Of a stretch of 47,027 bases of DNA, positions 42,750 through 47,027 are shown one piece after another; the first letter of the stretch is position 1; every line of letters begins with the position of its first letter. A program made the translations under genes and the position numbers. The DNA comes from Bacteroides sp. (GTDB lineage Bacteria; Bacteroidota; Bacteroidia; Bacteroidales; Bacteroidaceae). The notes beneath the pieces were generated by a model, which was given only the letters and a program-made list of their open reading frames with translations, did not search any database and was not told where the DNA came from. The stretch is taken from positions 1 to 47,027 of the forward strand of contig JAFURM010000009.1 of the NCBI GenBank assembly GCA_017471925.1, read 5' to 3'.

Positions 42750-43400
42750 CTATTTTATGCTGTCTGCACGTACCGGCGCAAGGGTGTCGGCCGGTGCCGG
42801 TGCCGCCGCCATCTGTTCTTCGTCCACATAGAAGATGCCTTCCGTCTCAAAGAACGTGTATTTGGTCAGCTGTTCATTCGATTCAAATCCAACGGCAAAG
42901 ATAACCCTGTCCGGCTGTTCAATGCGTACCCGCCTGTCCGAATAGACCTTTTTCTTCCGTTGGTCCCAGTAGAGCAAATCAGTATCAAACTTCTCTCCCT
43001 GCAGGTTCTGTATATGTACATGGCCCATCAGCTTCCACAACTCCTGCTTATTGTAGAAATAGGCCGTATCGGCTTCGATGCTGGCCTCTACATAGAAAAG
43101 CGTATCGAACTTCTCCAGGTAGACCCCCTTCTCGAAAGCCCAATAGGGCGGATTCTTCTTGTCAAAGACCAGCCATTCCTCGGCATTGACCCGATAGCGG
43201 GTGACACCGGAGTCGGAGACCAGCGTGGTGACCCCCAGTGTCTCCATCACCGGCAGGGAGTCGCGTTCCGTAATGGCTTCGCCCATGATTTTTTTCCTTC
43301 CCGAGCAGGAAGAAAATAAAAGAAGCATAACCATTGTCCCGAGGACAATGGTTATGCCAATAGTTTTATGAAAAGCAGTGCTTATCAATGTCGGATACAT
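42750..43400 (-). CDS. lptC: LPS export ABC transporter periplasmic protein LptC
   Basis: 216 residues with a signal ending in a lipobox FSSC near residue 32, so probably a lipoprotein rather than the membrane-anchored E. coli form. The LptC domain follows, with YRVNAEEWLVFDKKNPPYWAF and FDTDLLYWDQRKKKVYSD. LptC carries LPS from LptB2FG to the periplasmic LptA bridge. The C-terminal tail is Ala/Pro-rich. It begins 6 bp after the TPR protein gene. Confidence 0.9.
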   Translation of the reverse strand: MYPTLISTAFHKTIGITIVLGTMVMLLLFSSCSGRKKIMGEAITERDSLPVMETLGVTTLVSDSGVTRYRVNAEEWLVFDKKNPPYWAFEKGVYLEKFDTLFYVEASIEADTAYFYNKQELWKLMGHVHIQNLQGEKFDTDLLYWDQRKKKVYSDRRVRIEQPDRVIFAVGFESNEQLTKYTFFETEGIFYVDEEQMAAAPAPADTLAPVRADSIK

Positions 43401-43406
43401 TCTTCT

Positions 43407-44735
43407 TTATCTGATTGTTGTAGTTTCGCCAATCCATCCACCGATCGTGATGCTTTGGCCGGCCACCTTGCCCAGCATGAAGAAGTCCTTGGCAGCCGGT
43501 GCATAGGGAGCATACTTTCTGATAGCTTCGTCAGCATCCGCAGCCACACTGGGGTCTACGGCCTTGGCCTTGCGCAGCTTGTCCAGCACGACATAATAGG
43601 TAGCCTTGTTCCAGATGGGGTCTTCGTCACTCCAACGGGGACTGGAAGCATAAGCGTGGGCAATCAGGATGTAGGGCTGTCCATAGTCAGCCTTGTAGCT
43701 CAGGGCCTTCAGGCAGTACTTCTTGGTGTCCACATACTTCTTGGCGCTGAAGAGAGCCAGTGCTGTAGCGTAAGCCATTTCGGCCTTCTTGGCATCGTCA
43801 GTCTCCATATTCAGAGCCTCATCGAAATACTTCACGGCAGTGGTATAGTCACCCTTCTTGAAATACATGTAAGCCACGCCTACCGCTGCATCGGCAGTGG
43901 GGTCAATGCGATAGAGGTAATCGGAAGCCTTGAAGTAAACTTCGCTTTCGTTACACTTCATCATCTTCAGGATGGTGATGGTCTTCTTCAGGAAAGCGGA
44001 GTCAGCCTTGTTCTCCTCCACCTTGGGACCATAGATGTTCTGCAGGGATTCGCAGTCGGCCACGCCGCTCTGGATGAACATGGCTACGAGGTTCTCCTTG
44101 ATACCCTCCAGGTTGGCCTTCTTGTTGGGCTTCGTTTCTGTAGCGATAGCCTCGTCCACACACTGTGAAGCCAGCAGGTAGTCCTGGAAGAACTGGTCTG
44201 TATGGTCTGTATTGGCCTTCACCTTATTCATGGAGGTCTCCAGGAAGAAGTGGAGTACGGCACCGGCCGAGTTGGCCTTGGCACCCTCTACAGACTCCTT
44301 CAGCCAGGCATATGCCTGGTTCAGGTCAGCTTGGGGAGCGAACTGCAGGTAGTCCACAGCCTTCGTACCCAGTGCCTCGGCAGCGGAAGGAATGCCCTTG
44401 CCGTTATATTTCACTTCAAATTCGGGCAGGTATTGCATCTTCTTGTCATGAACCATCATCAGTTCATCGAAATACTTCTTATAGTCGGCCGATTTGCGGT
44501 CCTTGATGTCCTGCAGGAAAGCCTTCAGAATTTTCGTGGCATCCGTAAAGGTGTAGTAGCGCAAAGTAGGGCACTCGTTCAAGACGGCCATACAGGGTGC
44601 ATAGGCATCCTTCAGACTACCGGCTTTCACGGCTTCGTGAGAGATACTGCTGTTTGCTTTACAATCATTCTGTGCATAAGTGCTGGTTGCTCCAACAGCA
44701 AGGAACACCGCAGCCACAAGCGTTCTAATCTTCAT
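43407..44735 (-). CDS. Secreted TPR protein of the coaX-lptC operon
   Basis: 442 residues with a signal peptide (MKIRTLVAAVFLAVGATSTYA) and several TPR-like pairs in the C-terminal half, such as VAYMYFKKGDYTTAVKYFDE followed by ALNMETD, and AYATALALFSAKKYVDTKKY. The N-terminal part has a Cys pair (DCKAN and APCMAVLNEC). It resembles the secreted TPR protein after gyrA in plan but not in detail. Position between a barrel protein and LptC suggests a scaffold for envelope assembly; nothing more can be said. Confidence 0.82.
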   Translation of the reverse strand: MKIRTLVAAVFLAVGATSTYAQNDCKANSSISHEAVKAGSLKDAYAPCMAVLNECPTLRYYTFTDATKILKAFLQDIKDRKSADYKKYFDELMMVHDKKMQYLPEFEVKYNGKGIPSAAEALGTKAVDYLQFAPQADLNQAYAWLKESVEGAKANSAGAVLHFFLETSMNKVKANTDHTDQFFQDYLLASQCVDEAIATETKPNKKANLEGIKENLVAMFIQSGVADCESLQNIYGPKVEENKADSAFLKKTITILKMMKCNESEVYFKASDYLYRIDPTADAAVGVAYMYFKKGDYTTAVKYFDEALNMETDDAKKAEMAYATALALFSAKKYVDTKKYCLKALSYKADYGQPYILIAHAYASSPRWSDEDPIWNKATYYVVLDKLRKAKAVDPSVAADADEAIRKYAPYAPAAKDFFMLGKVAGQSITIGGWIGETTTIR

Positions 44736-44779
44736 CCTATTAATTTTTTAGTTAGTGTTTTTTGTCTATTCATTCTTTA

Positions 44780-46042
44780 TTAGTCCACCGTACGCTTGAA
44801 GAACCAACGTTCATTGAAGGTCACTCCCACGCAGATACGGAACGTGTTTTCCGTCAGGAAATTGCTCTTCGCGCCCTCTGTACGCACATATTGTGCCGAC
44901 AGGCTCAGCACGGAGCGTGAACGCAACACCGGAAGGCCGAAGCCCATGCTCACGCCATACTCCTTGGCTGCATCCACACCGTCTATCTTGTAATACGGTT
45001 TGTTATAGAATGCGCCTACGCGATACTTCACGTGCGACAGATAGCTTCTTCCCTGCGGGTTGGGCAGGTATTCCGCTCCGACGGACACCCTTGTACGGTT
45101 GGTGAAGGCCTCCTTGTTGCTCATGAAAGCCGTACTGCTCCAGTTCTGGAACATCACGTCCATCCCTACGGTCAGCCGCTCGTTATAGGTATAGGTGGCG
45201 CCGACACCGAAAGTGGTAGGTATGCCACAGGTCACCACCGTATCCTTCTGCGAGCTGGTATAGCCCGTGGTCGAGTTGCCCAGGGTCACCGCCGTATAGG
45301 CTTCGTTGCTCACGTCGTGTCCCGGTGAGAACACCACGCCTACCGTCAAGGCATGCTTCTTGTCAAAGCGGTGTGTATATTGCGCCCCGAAATCCAGCTT
45401 GTAGCTGGTAATGTCCAAGTTCGTCGTTTTGCTCCATGGCATGATGCTTGAGCTGTTCGGGAAGGTCTGCGCCACTCCGTGCGTCATGTCTCCCCACAGG
45501 TAGGAGACGTTGGCACCGATGGAGAAGTTGCTCCACACCTTGTATCCCAATCCGATGTAGAGCTGGTGCAATCCGCCCTCTCCGTAGTAGTTCACGTTGC
45601 TCGAGCTGGTAGTCACCTCCTCGTTCTCCTGAGTCTCGTTCATGTTGTAGCCCACGTTGGAATAGGGCAGCAATCCCAGGCTCATGGCGCATTTCGGGTG
45701 CAGTCTGAACATCATGGTCACATAATCCACGCTGGAGTTCTTGGCGTTACGTTTCAATTTTCCATCGCTAAGGTTGGTGTTCTGCAGCGACACGCCGCCA
45801 TCAAAAATAAAAGTCAGCGAATCCACCGCCGTATAGGAGGCCGGATTGGCAAAGTTCACCTGATACTTGTCCCTCAAGCCGTAGGCCACGCCACCCATTG
45901 CCTTGCTGTTTCCCGAGCCTTGGTCGGCCAGTTGGCCATATCCATAGCGCGTATAGGGAGAATTCGTGTTGTTTTGGGCAACAGCCACGCCGGCCATCAT
46001 TGTGAACAAAAGCACCAGAAGTGTTTGTCTATACCTTATCAT
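44780..46042 (-). CDS. Outer-membrane beta-barrel protein, FadL/PorV-like
   Basis: 420 residues with a signal peptide ([23 protein letters not shown]) followed by [17 protein letters not shown] and [22 protein letters not shown], an opening shared by Bacteroidetes barrel proteins of the OmpP1/FadL and PorV type. Regular amphipathic strands continue to the C-terminal [12 protein letters not shown]. Transport or secretion-related roles are both possible. Its first 14 bp overlap the end of coaX, so translation is probably coupled. Confidence 0.78.
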   Translation of the reverse strand: MIRYRQTLLVLLFTMMAGVAVAQNNTNSPYTRYGYGQLADQGSGNSKAMGGVAYGLRDKYQVNFANPASYTAVDSLTFIFDGGVSLQNTNLSDGKLKRNAKNSSVDYVTMMFRLHPKCAMSLGLLPYSNVGYNMNETQENEEVTTSSSNVNYYGEGGLHQLYIGLGYKVWSNFSIGANVSYLWGDMTHGVAQTFPNSSSIMPWSKTTNLDITSYKLDFGAQYTHRFDKKHALTVGVVFSPGHDVSNEAYTAVTLGNSTTGYTSSQKDTVVTCGIPTTFGVGATYTYNERLTVGMDVMFQNWSSTAFMSNKEAFTNRTRVSVGAEYLPNPQGRSYLSHVKYRVGAFYNKPYYKIDGVDAAKEYGVSMGFGLPVLRSRSVLSLSAQYVRTEGAKSNFLTENTFRICVGVTFNERWFFKRTVD

Positions 46043-46760
46043 TATTATAGTCTAATATTCTATTTAATCCTTTCAAAACTAAAAATCTGTCTGCAAAGAT
46101 GATACTTTTTAAGTTTGTATCAAAAGAAAAATCATCCCCGCCCGTTAAAAAAACCAAAAGTTCAGGATATTTATGTTTCATGGCATGGATATAGCCCGAA
46201 ATTTCGTGCTCCATGCCTCCCACGACCCCTGCCCTTATGGCCGTTTCCGTGTCGCGCCCCACCTCGAGCCTTCTTCCTTCCGCCTCCACCAAAGGGAGTT
46301 TTTCGGTGAACTGATGCAACGCCTTGAAGCGCATCTGCATGCCTGGCGAGATGTTTCCGCCATGATAGTTTCCGGCAGCGTCAATGAACTCATAGGTGAT
46401 GCAGGTGCCGGCATCTATCACCAGCAGGTCACGCTCCGGACAGACCGCCTGTGCGCCCACTACAGCCGCAATGCGGTCATACCCCAAGGTGTGCGGAGTT
46501 TCATAGAGGTTGTTCACCGGCAAGGGCGTATCAGCACCCAGTCTCATCAGGGGGATTCCCATGCCGTCCAGTTCTTTCTCTGCAGCATCAGTCAGGTTGA
46601 TGACCGTTGCCAGGATGGCCCTGTCCGGCTTATATTTGCCACATATTCCGGCCAGCCGTCCCAGGGTGCGGTTGTCATCACGGACCACCTCCAGGAGTTC
46701 ACCCTCCCGGAACACCGCCACCTTGGCCACCGTATTTCCTATATCTATAATAAGGTTCAT
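46029..46760 (-). CDS. coaX: Type III pantothenate kinase
   Basis: 243 residues; phosphorylates pantothenate in the first step of coenzyme A synthesis. ASKHA-fold motifs: DIGNT (6-10) for phosphate binding, the [12 protein letters not shown] segment, [12 protein letters not shown] with the catalytic Asp, and [19 protein letters not shown]. Type III enzymes are not inhibited by CoA. It is first in the envelope operon with a good promoter, and overlaps the next gene by 14 bp. Confidence 0.96.
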   Translation of the reverse strand: MNLIIDIGNTVAKVAVFREGELLEVVRDDNRTLGRLAGICGKYKPDRAILATVINLTDAAEKELDGMGIPLMRLGADTPLPVNNLYETPHTLGYDRIAAVVGAQAVCPERDLLVIDAGTCITYEFIDAAGNYHGGNISPGMQMRFKALHQFTEKLPLVEAEGRRLEVGRDTETAIRAGVVGGMEHEISGYIHAMKHKYPELLVFLTGGDDFSFDTNLKSIIFADRFLVLKGLNRILDYNNDKV

Positions 46761-46787
46761 GCGTCACTCCTTTACTGTTTCGGGCTG

Positions 46788-46818
46788 CAAAGATAGTGCA
46801 AACCGAGCGCAGAAGCAA
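46788..46818 (-). promoter_or_regulatory. coaX operon promoter
   Basis: Minus strand TTG (46818-46816) and TATCTTTG (46795-46788), 20 bp apart, with a leader of about 22 nt to the coaX ATG. Confidence 0.65.
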
Positions 46819-46862
46819 ATAATAATTGTTATGCCGAGTGCCGGTTAACTTCGCTCTTGCTG

Positions 46863-46870
46863 CAAAGATA
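46863..46870 (-). promoter_or_regulatory. Second upstream -7 element
   Basis: Another exact TATCTTTG on the minus strand, 75 bp farther upstream and just after the stop of the edge gene; possibly a second coaX promoter. Confidence 0.4.
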
Positions 46871-46884
46871 AAAAACAGATAAAA

Positions 46885-47027
46885 TCATTCATCAAAGTTA
46901 TATGGTGGCCACATCTTGATATAACGGCCCATTTCGGGTGTAGGGGGATAAGACAAAGAAGGGCTTGTCCCGTTTTCCAAAGCATCAATGCTCAAATCAT
47001 ACCGTTGCAAAAACATATTTCCTCTCC
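46885..47027 (-). CDS. C-terminal end of an unidentified gene (cut by window edge)
   Basis: On the minus strand a frame enters from outside the window and stops with TGA at 46885-46887. The visible 47 residues end in EMGRYIKMWPPYNFDE. An in-frame ATG at 47016 could be internal or the start of a 43-residue peptide. No family is recognised; being followed by promoter elements fits a true gene end. Confidence 0.45.
   Translation of the reverse strand, partial: RGNMFLQRYDLSIDALENGTSPSLSYPPTPEMGRYIKMWPPYNFDE

Overview
The window is bacterial chromosomal DNA from a Bacteroidales organism, most likely a gut Bacteroides or close relative. The evidence is the repeated Bacteroidetes-type -7 element (TAnnTTTG, several with a TTG about 20 bp upstream), a tmRNA whose tag reads GETRYALAA, phylum-restricted families (DUF3078, DUF4831, DUF4837, GldE-type CNNM/CBS protein, Fib_succ-like surface protein), and core genes typical of the order (Rnf complex, yidC, gyrA, clpC, htpG, secG, coaX). 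Species cannot be fixed from sequence reading alone.

Layout. (1) About 1-4500 is a visibly AT-rich accessory segment: a helicase truncated by the window edge with a nuclease-like insert, a broken surface-protein gene with an in-frame TAA, and an AAA_14/DUF4143 ATPase. (2) 4936-5970 galE. (3) 6054-11831 a complete minus-strand operon rseC-rnfB-C-D-G-E-A with its own promoter and terminator (Na+/H+-coupled ferredoxin:NAD oxidoreductase). (4) 11882-20877: a DUF3078 outer-membrane-type protein divergent from yidC, a MATE exporter, a secreted TPR protein and gyrA. (5) 21263-25953: clpC and htpG, two stress chaperone/unfoldase genes preceded by sigma-54-like promoter sequences. (6) 26136-28439: a patatin phospholipase fused to an Omp85-type barrel (type Vd-like). 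(7) 28467-29558: two tRNA-Arg genes, a degenerate 23-nt tandem repeat, and tmRNA. (8) 29669-32751: DUF4831 protein converging on an MFS-PqqD pair. (9) 32788-39122: minus-strand operon rlmN - DUF4837 lipoprotein - pdxA - sigma-54 activator - lptE - TPR-like protein - secG. (10) 39158-46818: minus-strand operon coaX - barrel protein - TPR protein - lptC - gldE - ppiD-like foldase, with the end of one more gene at the right edge.

How it fits together. Much of the window concerns building and guarding the envelope: YidC and SecG (membrane insertion and export), LptC and LptE (LPS transport), the PpiD-like foldase, several outer-membrane proteins and two lipoproteins. ClpC, HtpG and tmRNA deal with damaged proteins and stalled ribosomes. 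The most interesting candidate circuit is regulatory. A PspF-like sigma-54 activator with no sensor domain sits inside the LptE/SecG envelope operon. In the same window htpG has a well-matched GG-N10-GC promoter next to a palindrome, and clpC has a weaker one preceded by an 11-bp phased purine repeat. That link is inference, but it can be tested.
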